DNA of 64,000 nt from positions 248,001-312,000 of the forward strand of contig CAWBOI010000001.1 in assembly GCA_963790435.1 (NCBI GenBank). Reading direction: 5' to 3'. Below are positions 41,718-49,656 of this stretch, piece by piece. This stretch comes from Ilyomonas sp963790435. GTDB taxonomy: Bacteria; Bacteroidota; Bacteroidia; Chitinophagales; Chitinophagaceae. Below the pieces are notes generated by a model, which made no database searches, had not been told where the DNA came from, and saw nothing but the letters and a program-made list of their open reading frames with translations. Every line of letters begins with the position of its first letter. The first letter of the stretch is position 1. The position numbers were made by a program, and so were the translations under genes.

Positions 41718-42728
41718 TTATTTGCTTTGTTTACGAAATGAATGGTGAAACAAACGCGGCAATTTGTAAATGTAATACAACCACTCAATAAAATTTAGCG
41801 GCTGCTCCATGTCAACAATCATGGCTTTACGTGGCAGTTTCCACCAGTTCACCTGCTGCACAGTTTTCTTTTGTGTTCTGATGAATTGATTGATGGCCAC
41901 CATGCTGCGCGCATTGATGGTGTTCATCACAATGCAAAACTCTTTTTTGCACTCTTCATCATACGGCAGTTGCATGATCTTTTCGTTCTGTGTTTTTACA
42001 CGTTCCAAAAATTGTTGTTTGAATAATTTATAGTTACTGCACGTGTTCACTACCGTAAAAATATTATCGCGAACATCTTTATACAAATCAAATAAATCGT
42101 TACCCAACTGATACAAACTTCCTACATAAAACAAAACATCAAGCATGGCATCCGAAGCTACCTCATCTAAACATTGATGATAGATAACCACCGACACCGC
42201 GCCTTTGGTATAAGTAATGCGCCTAAGTTCGGAACTGTCAATATTTTTATCCCTCTGTTTTACTGTTTCTGTCTGAATGTTTAGCACATCAGCGGAAGCT
42301 TGCATATAATCATCTAAATGAGGAACCGTATCTAATAAATAGGTTTGAATTTCTTTGGTAACCTTCGCAGCAAATGTAGTGGCAGCAACGGTTTCAGGTT
42401 GAAAAGTAAGGGCGCAAATGGTTTGCGCATCCTGTTTATCAATATCAAACAAATCATCTCCAACCGGTGTCAGGATGCCGAATAAAGTGGCGCGTTTTCG
42501 TTCTTCTTCTGTCAATGTTTTTCCATACAAACGCTTGTAGCTGCTGCACAAAAAAGAAGTAATAAACAAACCATAATAGTCAACAATTTTCTTTCGTTGT
42601 TCTGGAGTGAAAGTGCCATTGTATTTCGTTTCTAATTCGTTTAAATAAGGAAGTAAAAACGTTTTATTAAACTGTTTTTGTAATTTGATTTCTTTCCAAA
42701 CAGCGATGAATGCGCTTACGTATCCCAT
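41718..42728 (-). CDS. class I isoprenoid-synthase-like protein
   Basis: A 336-residue helical cytoplasmic protein. Residues 91-95 are DDLFD (a DDxxD metal site). Residues 210-218 are NDLFDLYKD, where N210, D214 and D218 have the spacing of the NSE/DTE metal triad of terpene synthases. Between them, LRRITYTKGA (168-177) recalls the diphosphate-sensor Arg and effector helix. Together these point to the class I terpene synthase or prenyltransferase fold. The product is unknown; a trans-prenyltransferase is less likely because the second DDxxD is replaced by the NSE-like form. It is first in a likely operon with the DxDD protein and fRMsr, behind a leaderless-type promoter. Confidence 0.65.
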   Translation of the reverse strand: MGYVSAFIAVWKEIKLQKQFNKTFLLPYLNELETKYNGTFTPEQRKKIVDYYGLFITSFLCSSYKRLYGKTLTEEERKRATLFGILTPVGDDLFDIDKQDAQTICALTFQPETVAATTFAAKVTKEIQTYLLDTVPHLDDYMQASADVLNIQTETVKQRDKNIDSSELRRITYTKGAVSVVIYHQCLDEVASDAMLDVLFYVGSLYQLGNDLFDLYKDVRDNIFTVVNTCSNYKLFKQQFLERVKTQNEKIMQLPYDEECKKEFCIVMNTINARSMVAINQFIRTQKKTVQQVNWWKLPRKAMIVDMEQPLNFIEWLYYIYKLPRLFHHSFRKQSK

Positions 42729-42733
42729 CAGGG

Positions 42734-42741
42734 CAAATGTA
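42734..42741 (-). promoter_or_regulatory. -7 element of the terpene-like operon
   Basis: On the minus strand TACATTTG ends five bases before the ATG at 42728, suggesting a leaderless mRNA. No proper -33 TTTG is seen. Confidence 0.55.
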
Positions 42742-42990
42742 CGATGTTAGATATATGATTTGAGATGTACAATGTTTGATGTGAATGTAAACACTTATAT
42801 GCTTAATTGTTTTCAGAACCTACCTGCCGGCAGGCGTTGAAGTGAGTTCCCATACTACTATGGGGACAAGAGAAGATTCATCAGAGTTACAGACGCTTGT
42901 TACATAAAACTGTTTTTGTATTCATGACTCACCACTCACAATTCACTAAAAAACATTGTATGATGTATAGTGAACGATAACACAGAAGCA
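42742..42990. other. repeat-rich spacer
   Basis: No gene is seen. The stretch holds TGTACGATG/GATGTACAATG repeats (about 42738-42780), the palindrome CCTGCCGGCAGG near 42824, and a GACTCACCACTCAC half-site near 42923 shared with the 32517-32596 repeat. Confidence 0.5.
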
Positions 42991-43293
42991 CTACCGCAGA
43001 AACAGTTTTAAAATAATAGCTGCGATGGCATAAATACAGGTAATTATAAAAATACCACGGGCTGTTCGGTCACGGCGCGTGTTGATGTACAAGGTGAAAA
43101 TAACGGCATTGGCAAATAAAGAAAAAGAGATGAGTGCTGTAATTAATGTTTTTTGCATGCCGAGAACACGAAAAAAATCGGCAAAAGAAAAGGTCGGATA
43201 AAACTTCCAAAGATAGTAGGTAAGCATACCAAACAGAGGCGCTATGATGCCTAAAATCAAGCCCAAACGGAGGTTATCTTTTTGCAGTATCAA
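42991..43293 (-). CDS. small integral membrane protein
   Basis: A 100-residue protein with three hydrophobic helices (about 9-28, 48-70 and 80-98) and a basic NTRRDRTARG loop between the last two. No family recognised; such proteins are common beside surE in Bacteroidota. Its ATG overlaps the surE stop codon (ATGA), so the two are translationally coupled. Confidence 0.7.
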   Translation of the reverse strand: MILQKDNLRLGLILGIIAPLFGMLTYYLWKFYPTFSFADFFRVLGMQKTLITALISFSLFANAVIFTLYINTRRDRTARGIFIITCIYAIAAIILKLFLR

Positions 43294-44099
43294 GGTACGA
43301 TATTTTTTTGGAGTTCGTTTTTCAGTTCATAATTCGTGAGGTCGAACTGAACCGGAACGACGCTGATAAAATTATTTTCTAAAGCCCAAACATCAGTATC
43401 AGTGCCGGTATCAAAGTTCACAAATTCGCCGGTAAGCCAATAATAATTTTTGCCGCTCGGGTCTTTCCGCTCGGCAAACTCTTCTTCATATTTTGCATAA
43501 GCTTGCCGGCACACTTTTAAACCTTTTAATAACTCCAGCGGCGCTGCCGGAATGTTTACATTCAAACACAAATGCTTATCAATTTTCTTCCCGATAATTT
43601 GTTCAACCAAATGTTTTGCATACCATTTGGCTGCGGTAAAATCGGCTTCCAAACTATAATCGAGTAAGCTGAAACCAATGCTGGGAATGCCTTCGATTGA
43701 TGCTTCGAGCGCAGCCGACATTGTACCCGAATAAATAATATTAATGGAATGATTGGCGCCGTGGTTAATGCCGCTCAAACACATATCCGGCTTGCGATGC
43801 AGCACTTTGTCAACCGCAAGTTTTACACAATCAACGGGCGTTCCGCTACAACTCCAGGCTTCAATGTGCTCAAACAATTTTACTTTCACCATGCGAAGCG
43901 GAAAGCCAATGGTTATGGCATGTCCCATTCCGCTTTGTGGCTTATCGGGCGCAACTACCACTACTCTTCCCAAACCTTTTACTGCTTCTACCAACGCAGC
44001 AATGCCCGGCGATGTAATGCCATCATCATTTGTAATTAAAATAATTTTTTCGTCTTCTTTCCCTTTTGGTTTTGCCCTTTTTTTTGCCTTTTTTACCAT
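43290..44099 (-). CDS. surE: 5'/3'-nucleotidase SurE
   Basis: A 269-residue SurE phosphatase that removes phosphate from nucleoside monophosphates. The metal site is in ILITNDDG (D25-D26), with VVAPDKPQSGMGHAIT and CLSGINHGANHSINIIYSGTM (in short blocks) as further family motifs. A lysine-rich lead (VKKAKKRAKPKGKEDEK) precedes the fold. The ATG at 44099 is used; the longer frame to 44201 runs through a simple-repeat region and gives a poor, unlikely N-terminus. Confidence 0.93.
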   Translation of the reverse strand: MVKKAKKRAKPKGKEDEKIILITNDDGITSPGIAALVEAVKGLGRVVVVAPDKPQSGMGHAITIGFPLRMVKVKLFEHIEAWSCSGTPVDCVKLAVDKVLHRKPDMCLSGINHGANHSINIIYSGTMSAALEASIEGIPSIGFSLLDYSLEADFTAAKWYAKHLVEQIIGKKIDKHLCLNVNIPAAPLELLKGLKVCRQAYAKYEEEFAERKDPSGKNYYWLTGEFVNFDTGTDTDVWALENNFISVVPVQFDLTNYELKNELQKNIVP

Positions 44100-44107
44100 G
44101 AGTGCAA

Positions 44108-44232
44108 GATAGCAAGGAACAAGAAACAAGGAACAAGAAACAAGAGTCAAAGTCCAGAACATAAGAAATAAGGAGCAAGAAATAAGTGCGTAACTATTCA
44201 TCTTGAATCTTGAACCTTGGCTCTTGGTTCTT
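44108..44232. repeat. AAGGAACAAGAAAC tandem and inverted repeat
   Basis: Two direct 14-base copies of AAGGAACAAGAAAC (from about 44113) are followed by degenerate copies and then inverted ones (TTGAACCTTGG, CTTGGTTCTTG) up to 44232. Similar half-units (CTTGTTCC, GGTTCTT) occur at 47110-47150. Confidence 0.65.
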
Positions 44233-44237
44233 GCCTC

Positions 44238-44717
44238 TTAAAATGTATATCTCACGCCGATTCCGCCATAGCCTAATGCTGTGCCCGTTGAGCCAATAAT
44301 GTCAACAGAAGGCTGCCAATCTAAGCTAAGGTTGATGGGCAAATCAGAAAATTTATAATCCAAACCAATCACACCATCAATGCCAATTCCTGCATTGCTG
44401 TTGTTACTTTTTCTGCTGAAATTATTGTTCCAGAAACCTATGTGCGCGCCCGGTCCGGCATACCATCGCAAGCCATCAATACCTTGTATATCCCAGTTCC
44501 ATTCGTACAAACCAACGGCTCGGAAACCGTTGCTGATAAACATCGCTTCGGCTTCTATATTTTGGTTGTTCTTTATAAATTGTTTGTAAGAAACAGAAAA
44601 GCCACCGGGAAATTTGATACCAATAGCACGGTTGTAAGTAGAGCTTTGATTATTGGTTTGCGAAAAAGTAGCGCAAAAACAAAACAGCATACTAAAGGTA
44701 ACAACAATGGTTTTCAT
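44238..44717 (-). CDS. small outer-membrane beta-barrel-like protein
   Basis: A 159-residue protein with a signal peptide (to about residue 20, ATFSQ). It then has glycine-rich, alternating strands (GIKFPGGFSVSYKQF, GLRWYAGPGAHIGFW, YGGIGVRYTF) and ends in Phe. This is the pattern of small 8-stranded OmpA/OmpW-like barrels of Bacteroidota. Function unknown. It is monocistronic. Confidence 0.75.
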   Translation of the reverse strand: MKTIVVTFSMLFCFCATFSQTNNQSSTYNRAIGIKFPGGFSVSYKQFIKNNQNIEAEAMFISNGFRAVGLYEWNWDIQGIDGLRWYAGPGAHIGFWNNNFSRKSNNSNAGIGIDGVIGLDYKFSDLPINLSLDWQPSVDIIGSTGTALGYGGIGVRYTF

Positions 44718-44959
44718 AAATCAGATGGTTTGAAGATGAAAAAGAAACGCAGGATTGCGGCTTTGTGTTACCAAAAAGATGTTAAACTAATGATGAGCAA
44801 CCGTAGCGTTATCGCGAAGAAACGCGGCGAAACAAAACAGGAAAGTTGCACCGGGAGTAAACGAGCCAATGGGTAATGTTTGTTTTTACACGAATTCTTC
44901 CAACAAAACCTACTTTCATCGCCATAAAATTTCGTAATTCTGCACCTCAAAAGTTTGAT

Positions 44960-45847
44960 ATGGCTGACATTCGAACCACATTGCGGGGAACCGGCGTTGC
45001 TGTGGTTACACCTTTTACGGCTGATGAAAAAATAGATTTTGATTCGCTCGAAAAAGTAATCAATTCGATAATTGACAATGGTGTTGAATATGTAGTAACG
45101 ATGGGCACTACAGGCGAAACGCCAACGCTTTCCAAGGAAGAAAAGAAGGAGATCATCAATTTTACTTTTGAAAAAGTAAATAGGCGTGTACCCGTTGTGG
45201 TAGGCATCGGGGGCAACAATACACGCGATTTAATCAACGATTTACAAACTTTTCCATTAGATAAAGCAACGGCTGTTTTAAGTGCCTCGCCTTACTACAA
45301 CAAGCCTTCACAGGAAGGCATTTATCAGCATTACAAAGCGTTGGCAGCCGCATCGCCAAAGCCAATCATTTTATACAATGTTCCCGGTAGAACCGGCAGA
45401 AATATGGAAGCCGAAACCACGCTTCGGCTGGCAAATGAAGTGGAGAACATTTGTGGTATTAAAGAAGCTGCTAACCACATGGTTCAAATCATGAAAATAT
45501 TACACAAACGTCCTGCTCATTTTTTGGTGTTAAGCGGTGATGACGATTTGGTTTTGCCTCAATTGGCATGTGGCATTGATGGCGTAATTAGTGTGGCTGC
45601 CAACTGTTTTCCCAAGCCGTTTTCTGATATGGTGCGGGCAGGTTTGGCGTTTGACTTTAAAACGGCTACCAACCTGAATAATACTTTACTCGAAGTTTAT
45701 ACCTTGTTGTTTACTGAAAACAATCCTGCCGGTGTAAAAGCTTTTTTAAGTGAACAGGGTTTGATACAAAATTATCTTCGTTTGCCGTTGGTTCCTTTAA
45801 GCGAAACCTTACATAAAAGAGTGAAAGAATACCTGAAGAGGATGTAA
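44960..45847 (+). CDS. dapA: 4-hydroxy-tetrahydrodipicolinate synthase
   Basis: A 295-residue class I aldolase-fold enzyme that condenses pyruvate with aspartate semialdehyde in lysine and peptidoglycan-precursor synthesis. The Schiff-base lysine is K168 (GIKEAANH), with Y139 in LYNVPGRTG and a YYNKPSQEG block; the TGE motif is at 51-53. The ATG at 44960 (MADIRTTLRGTG) fits the family; an ATG 28 codons upstream is less likely. It is convergent with rnz across a repeat-rich spacer. Confidence 0.94.
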   Translation: MADIRTTLRGTGVAVVTPFTADEKIDFDSLEKVINSIIDNGVEYVVTMGTTGETPTLSKEEKKEIINFTFEKVNRRVPVVVGIGGNNTRDLINDLQTFPLDKATAVLSASPYYNKPSQEGIYQHYKALAAASPKPIILYNVPGRTGRNMEAETTLRLANEVENICGIKEAANHMVQIMKILHKRPAHFLVLSGDDDLVLPQLACGIDGVISVAANCFPKPFSDMVRAGLAFDFKTATNLNNTLLEVYTLLFTENNPAGVKAFLSEQGLIQNYLRLPLVPLSETLHKRVKEYLKRM

Positions 45848-45850
45848 AAG

Positions 45851-45897
45851 GTAAGATTGAATATTACTATTAGACTATGAAGAATATTCAATCTTAC
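45851..45897. repeat. perfect 15-bp inverted repeat after dapA
   Basis: GTAAGATTGAATATT (45851-45865) and its exact complement (45883-45897) are separated by 17 bases, just after the dapA stop. No T-tract follows, so a classical terminator is not certain. A related GTAAGATTGTATATT lies near 39355. Confidence 0.75.
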
Positions 45898-45931
45898 TTC
45901 TTCAATAGGAGCTTCGCAAGTAAGATATGAA

Positions 45932-46026
45932 ACCACGGAGTGAATGGAGGATGGCACGGAGTTTCACAGAGAAAATAGCCTGAATCAATTAGTGTTACTC
46001 CGTGTTTCACTCCTTTAACTCCGTGG
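45932..46026. repeat. inverted repeat of the ACCACGGAGT family
   Basis: ACCACGGAGTGAATGGAGG and CACGGAGTTTCAC at the left are mirrored by TACTCCGTGTTTCACTCC and ACTCCGTGGT at the right. It lies between the convergent dapA and rnz genes. Confidence 0.7.
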
Positions 46027-46066
46027 TAAAACAATTCTTTCACTATAGCTTAATTCCTATCCAATC

Positions 46067-46978
46067 TTAAATCCCATACGTGGCACCTTCAAGTGCCAGT
46101 TGCACATTGGAGAAGGTTTCTTTAGCTTCTTCTTCAAACAAAAACAATTTATCGTTATCGTATTGGCTGCTGAAATGCCCGATTAATAATTTTTGAACAC
46201 CGGCTTCTTTCGCTATCAACGCAGCTTGTTGCGCGGTAGAATGGTTGCGGCTGGCTGCACGATCTTCCTGGTCTCTCAAATAGGTAGATTCATGGTAAAC
46301 CATAGTGGCATCTTTGAAGTATTTTATCATGTTGGGCGAATAAGAAGTATCTGCGCAGTACACATAACTTTTGGGCGGCGTGTTGGCAATGGTGACTTCT
46401 TCGTTTTTTATAATTGACTTATCGGGCAAAACAAAGTCTTCGCCTTTTTGCAATTGCTCATAAAACGATGTAGGAATGATGGAATAGTCTTTTATTTTTT
46501 CGCCATTGATTTTTCTCGGCTTTCGTTTTTCCTGCAAAACAAAACCCCAGGTTTCAATGCCATGAACCACAGGAAAACAACGGATTTCAAACTGTGGCTC
46601 ATCAACCAAAACACCTTCTTTCTCCAATGGATGAAAATAAAAGGGAAAGGGCAGTTCGCTATCGGATGCCATCACCTGTAGTTTAATTATCGTTTCCAAA
46701 TCGGGCGGTGCAAACAAGTGAAGCGGTGCTCTTCTGTCGCTCAAACTATAAGTAGTAAGCAAGCCTGCTAAACCAAAATAATGATCGCCATGCAGATGTG
46801 AAATAAAGATGTGTTGAATGCGGCTTTTGCGAACCTTGTACCGGTTCAATTGCATCTGCGTACCTTCTCCGCAATCCAGTAAAAACAATCGGTCGTTCAA
46901 GGTAACAACCTGCGACGTTGGATGCCGGTTGTATGCCGGCAACGCCGAGTTGTTGCCCAAAATGGTTACGCCAAACAT
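46067..46978 (-). CDS. rnz: ribonuclease Z
   Basis: A 303-residue metallo-beta-lactamase-fold endonuclease that trims the 3' ends of tRNA precursors. The zinc motif HxHxDH is H61-L-H63-G-D65-H66, and later histidines are in VVHGIETWG, RNHSTA and IGHFSSQY. The N-terminal LGNNSALPAYNRHPTSQ is typical of RNase Z. The ATG at 46978 is used; an in-frame start 10 codons upstream is less likely. The tRNA-Ala at 22745 lacks encoded CCA, consistent with a need for this enzyme. Confidence 0.94.
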   Translation of the reverse strand: MFGVTILGNNSALPAYNRHPTSQVVTLNDRLFLLDCGEGTQMQLNRYKVRKSRIQHIFISHLHGDHYFGLAGLLTTYSLSDRRAPLHLFAPPDLETIIKLQVMASDSELPFPFYFHPLEKEGVLVDEPQFEIRCFPVVHGIETWGFVLQEKRKPRKINGEKIKDYSIIPTSFYEQLQKGEDFVLPDKSIIKNEEVTIANTPPKSYVYCADTSYSPNMIKYFKDATMVYHESTYLRDQEDRAASRNHSTAQQAALIAKEAGVQKLLIGHFSSQYDNDKLFLFEEEAKETFSNVQLALEGATYGI

Positions 46979-47257
46979 AGTAGGCATGTATAGCAACAAT
47001 GTTACCAAAGAAGATGGCTGAACAAAGATGTAAAATCAAATACTGCAATTCAAAAAGCCATTTTTTCGTATTATTTTTTGCTTACACTTTGTAGCTTAGG
47101 TCTTGCATCTTCTATCTTGTTCCTTTTCTCTTAAATCCTGGTTCTTAAAAATTTATCTTTTTTTCATGTTTTTTTAAACGAGGTTTAATCCCCTAATTTT
47201 TCCCATATTGAAAATTTAGTCCGACATTTATGCTTCGAATCACGGTACCAATATCTT

Positions 47258-48634
47258 ATGAAGGACAAAAATTTTTTAATACACATTCTCGAGGATGATA
47301 AGCTTTACAATTCGGTGTTGTCTCATTTTTTGAGTTTGAACCCTGAACATGAAGTAAAATCATTTTCCACTGCGGCTTCGTTTTTAAAATCGTTGTACGA
47401 AAAGCCAGATTTGGTAACGTTGGATTATTCGCTTCCCGATGGCACTGCCGATGGAATGCTGAAGCAAATCAAAGACACGCTACCGGATGTGCGCGTTATT
47501 ATTGTATCGGCGCAACAAGATATTAAAACAGCCATTGATTTGCTGAAAAAAGGTGCTGACGATTACATTGTAAAAGACGCCGACACGCAGGACAGGCTTT
47601 GGATTGCGGTTAAAAACTGCAAAGAAAAAGCCTCGCTAAAAAAGGAAATAGCCACTCTTCAAAAAGAGGTTACCCGAAAATACGATTTTCAAAAAGCCAT
47701 CATTGGTAACAGCTCACCTATGAAGCAGGTGTTTGCCATGATTGAGAAAGCAGCGCAAACCAACATCACTGTTTCTGTTACCGGCGAAACCGGCACAGGT
47801 AAAGATTTGGTGGCAAAAGCCATCCATTACAATTCACCACGAAAAGGCAAACCATTTATTCCCGTAAATATAGCAGCGATTCCTTCTGAGTTGATGGAAA
47901 GTGAATTGTTTGGTCACGAAAAAGGCGCGTTTACCGGTGCCGTTACACAACGCATCGGCAAGTTTGAAGAAGCCAACAAAGGCACTTTGTTTTTGGATGA
48001 AATTGGAGAAATGGATGTTAACCTGCAAGCCAAATTGTTGCGCGTGCTACAGGAAAAAGAAATCACCAAAGTGGGCAGCAATAAAATTGTTCCGGTTGAT
48101 GTGCGCATCGTTGTTGCCACACATCGCAACCTGATGGCAGAAGTAAAAAAAGGAACGTTTCGAGAAGATTTGTATTACCGTTTACTCGGCTTGCCTATTC
48201 AGCTTCCGCCGCTGCGAAATAGGGACAACGACATTTTGCTAATCGCTAAATATTTCATTGACCAATTTTGCGAAGAAAACAATTTATCCCGGAAATATCT
48301 TTCGCTCGATGCCAAAAAGCAGTTACTCAACTATCAGTTCCCGGGCAATATCCGCGAGTTAAAATCCATTATAGATTTAAGCTGCGTAATGAGTGATGGC
48401 GAAGAGATTGAACTCACACACATGCAGCGCATGAGTGCAGCAACGCCCTCTACAATGTCAGCTCTGGGCGAGCCGTTAACGCTTCGGAAATACACCCTGC
48501 AACTATTGCAGGATTATCTTGAAAAATATGAGTTTGATGTGCTGAAAGTGGCGCAGGTATTGAATGTAGGTAAATCAACCATTTACCGTCTCATCAAAAA
48601 CAAAGAACTGAATGTACCCGAAAAAGTATATTAA
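47258..48634 (+). CDS. NtrC-type sigma-54-dependent response regulator
   Basis: A 458-residue regulator with three domains. Receiver (1-120): acidic pocket E12-D13-D14, phosphorylation site D56 (TLDYSLPDG), Lys at 106. AAA+ domain (about 145-380): Walker A GETGTGKD (176-183), sigma-54 contact loop GAFTGA (223-228), FLDEIGEM Walker B, and a RNIREL-like sensor region. C-terminal Fis-like helix-turn-helix near 430-450 (VAQVLNVGKSTIYRLIK). It should activate sigma-54 promoters when phosphorylated. It lies 25 bases before an Hpt gene, so it is probably fed by a phosphorelay; no histidine kinase is in the window. Confidence 0.92.
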   Translation: MKDKNFLIHILEDDKLYNSVLSHFLSLNPEHEVKSFSTAASFLKSLYEKPDLVTLDYSLPDGTADGMLKQIKDTLPDVRVIIVSAQQDIKTAIDLLKKGADDYIVKDADTQDRLWIAVKNCKEKASLKKEIATLQKEVTRKYDFQKAIIGNSSPMKQVFAMIEKAAQTNITVSVTGETGTGKDLVAKAIHYNSPRKGKPFIPVNIAAIPSELMESELFGHEKGAFTGAVTQRIGKFEEANKGTLFLDEIGEMDVNLQAKLLRVLQEKEITKVGSNKIVPVDVRIVVATHRNLMAEVKKGTFREDLYYRLLGLPIQLPPLRNRDNDILLIAKYFIDQFCEENNLSRKYLSLDAKKQLLNYQFPGNIRELKSIIDLSCVMSDGEEIELTHMQRMSAATPSTMSALGEPLTLRKYTLQLLQDYLEKYEFDVLKVAQVLNVGKSTIYRLIKNKELNVPEKVY

Positions 48635-48659
48635 TCACTATTCGAATAAATCCAATACT

Positions 48660-49001
48660 ATGTACAGTTTTGACAAACTTTACGACTTATCCGGCTTGCA
48701 GGACATTCATCAGGACGACGAGGCTTTTATCCGCGTTATTAAAGATGCGTTCATCAACCACACACCTTCCGATGCCAACAAAATGTTGAACGCTTGTCAT
48801 TCCGGCGATTGGCAACAGGTAAGTTTTCTGGCGCACAAACTCAAATCCAGCATTGACATTTTGAAGATCATGTCTATCAAAGACGACATTCGTACCATTG
48901 AAGCCAATGCCAAAATGAAAAAAGGGCTGACTATTCTGCCCGAACTGGTGCAAAAAGTAAACATCGTAATTGCCATGACGGCAAAGCAAATGAACGAGTA
49001 A
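48660..49001 (+). CDS. Hpt domain phosphotransfer protein
   Basis: A 113-residue all-helical protein. The phospho-acceptor is H59 in LAHKLKSSID, the classic HxLKxSxxxxG-like Hpt motif. It would pass phosphate between a hybrid kinase and a response regulator, most simply the NtrC-type protein encoded just upstream. The ATG at 48660 is 25 bases past the regulator's stop; the longer frame from 48612 overlaps it and adds no Hpt sequence. Confidence 0.88.
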   Translation: MYSFDKLYDLSGLQDIHQDDEAFIRVIKDAFINHTPSDANKMLNACHSGDWQQVSFLAHKLKSSIDILKIMSIKDDIRTIEANAKMKKGLTILPELVQKVNIVIAMTAKQMNE

Positions 49002-49064
49002 CGTGCAGGTTTGGTTTTGCCTAAATTTTTGATGGTTGCAATCGGTTCTGTATTTTGCGGTGCT

Positions 49065-49526
49065 ATGAGAAGGTTTATCTATTGCTTTTTGCTGCTCGCA
49101 ACCATAACTATCAGTTGCCATAAAAGTCATCCCGATGCAAACTTCTTTCAATTAAAAATAAACGCTACGACCTATACTTTTGATAGCTTATCGGCTATAG
49201 TTGATACTTCAGTCGGAGTTTGGGCTACATCTGTTTTTGCATATAACACGAAAACTGGGTCAATTACTCGATTTCACACACAATCCGACTTGAAGAAATT
49301 TAACGGAACATACTCGCGCAATTCTCCAACTCCTGCTAATTTTCTTTTGCTAGATTTTGGAGCGAATATATTGCCAAATACTCCCATGGGGGCCGACGCT
49401 TATACATTAGAAGGAACAACGTTTACATTAACCATAAATAGTTCTGATAACAATTACATAACTGGTTCATTTTCTGGCAGTGTAACAGACTTGAATCATT
49501 TTAGCCTGCTGATTTGCTTCAGTTAG
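49065..49526 (+). CDS. putative lipoprotein of unknown function
   Basis: A 153-residue protein. The ATG at 49065 starts MRRFIYCFLLLATITISC, a basic start, a hydrophobic core and a lipobox-like ITISC, so the mature protein starts at Cys18. The rest is Thr/Ser/Asn-rich and beta-like (YITGSFSGSVTDLNHFSLLICFS), recalling Bacteroidota proteins with a DUF6252-like fold; that likeness is only tentative. It follows the Hpt gene by 63 bases and could be cotranscribed, though a TATTTTG lies just before the ATG. Confidence 0.68.
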   Translation: MRRFIYCFLLLATITISCHKSHPDANFFQLKINATTYTFDSLSAIVDTSVGVWATSVFAYNTKTGSITRFHTQSDLKKFNGTYSRNSPTPANFLLLDFGANILPNTPMGADAYTLEGTTFTLTINSSDNNYITGSFSGSVTDLNHFSLLICFS

Positions 49527-49644
49527 CGGCAATTTCTAAATTCATTACAATCTTTAATGGAGAATACAAAATTTTGTTTTGAGCTCTCATGTCAAATTCG
49601 CATTCTTACACATACTATGAATTTATCGCTATTTTTAGTGCGCG

Positions 49645-49652
49645 TATCTTTG
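49645..49652 (+). promoter_or_regulatory. -7 element of the ABC-F gene
   Basis: TATCTTTG ends four bases before the ATG at 49657; a leaderless transcript is implied. No clear -33 TTTG. Confidence 0.55.
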
Positions 49653-49656
49653 CACC

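Noticed and set aside
44100..44201. A longer N-terminus for SurE
   Set aside because: It is encoded by a simple repeat and places a Cys/Leu-rich stretch before the known domain; the ATG at 44099 gives the usual length.
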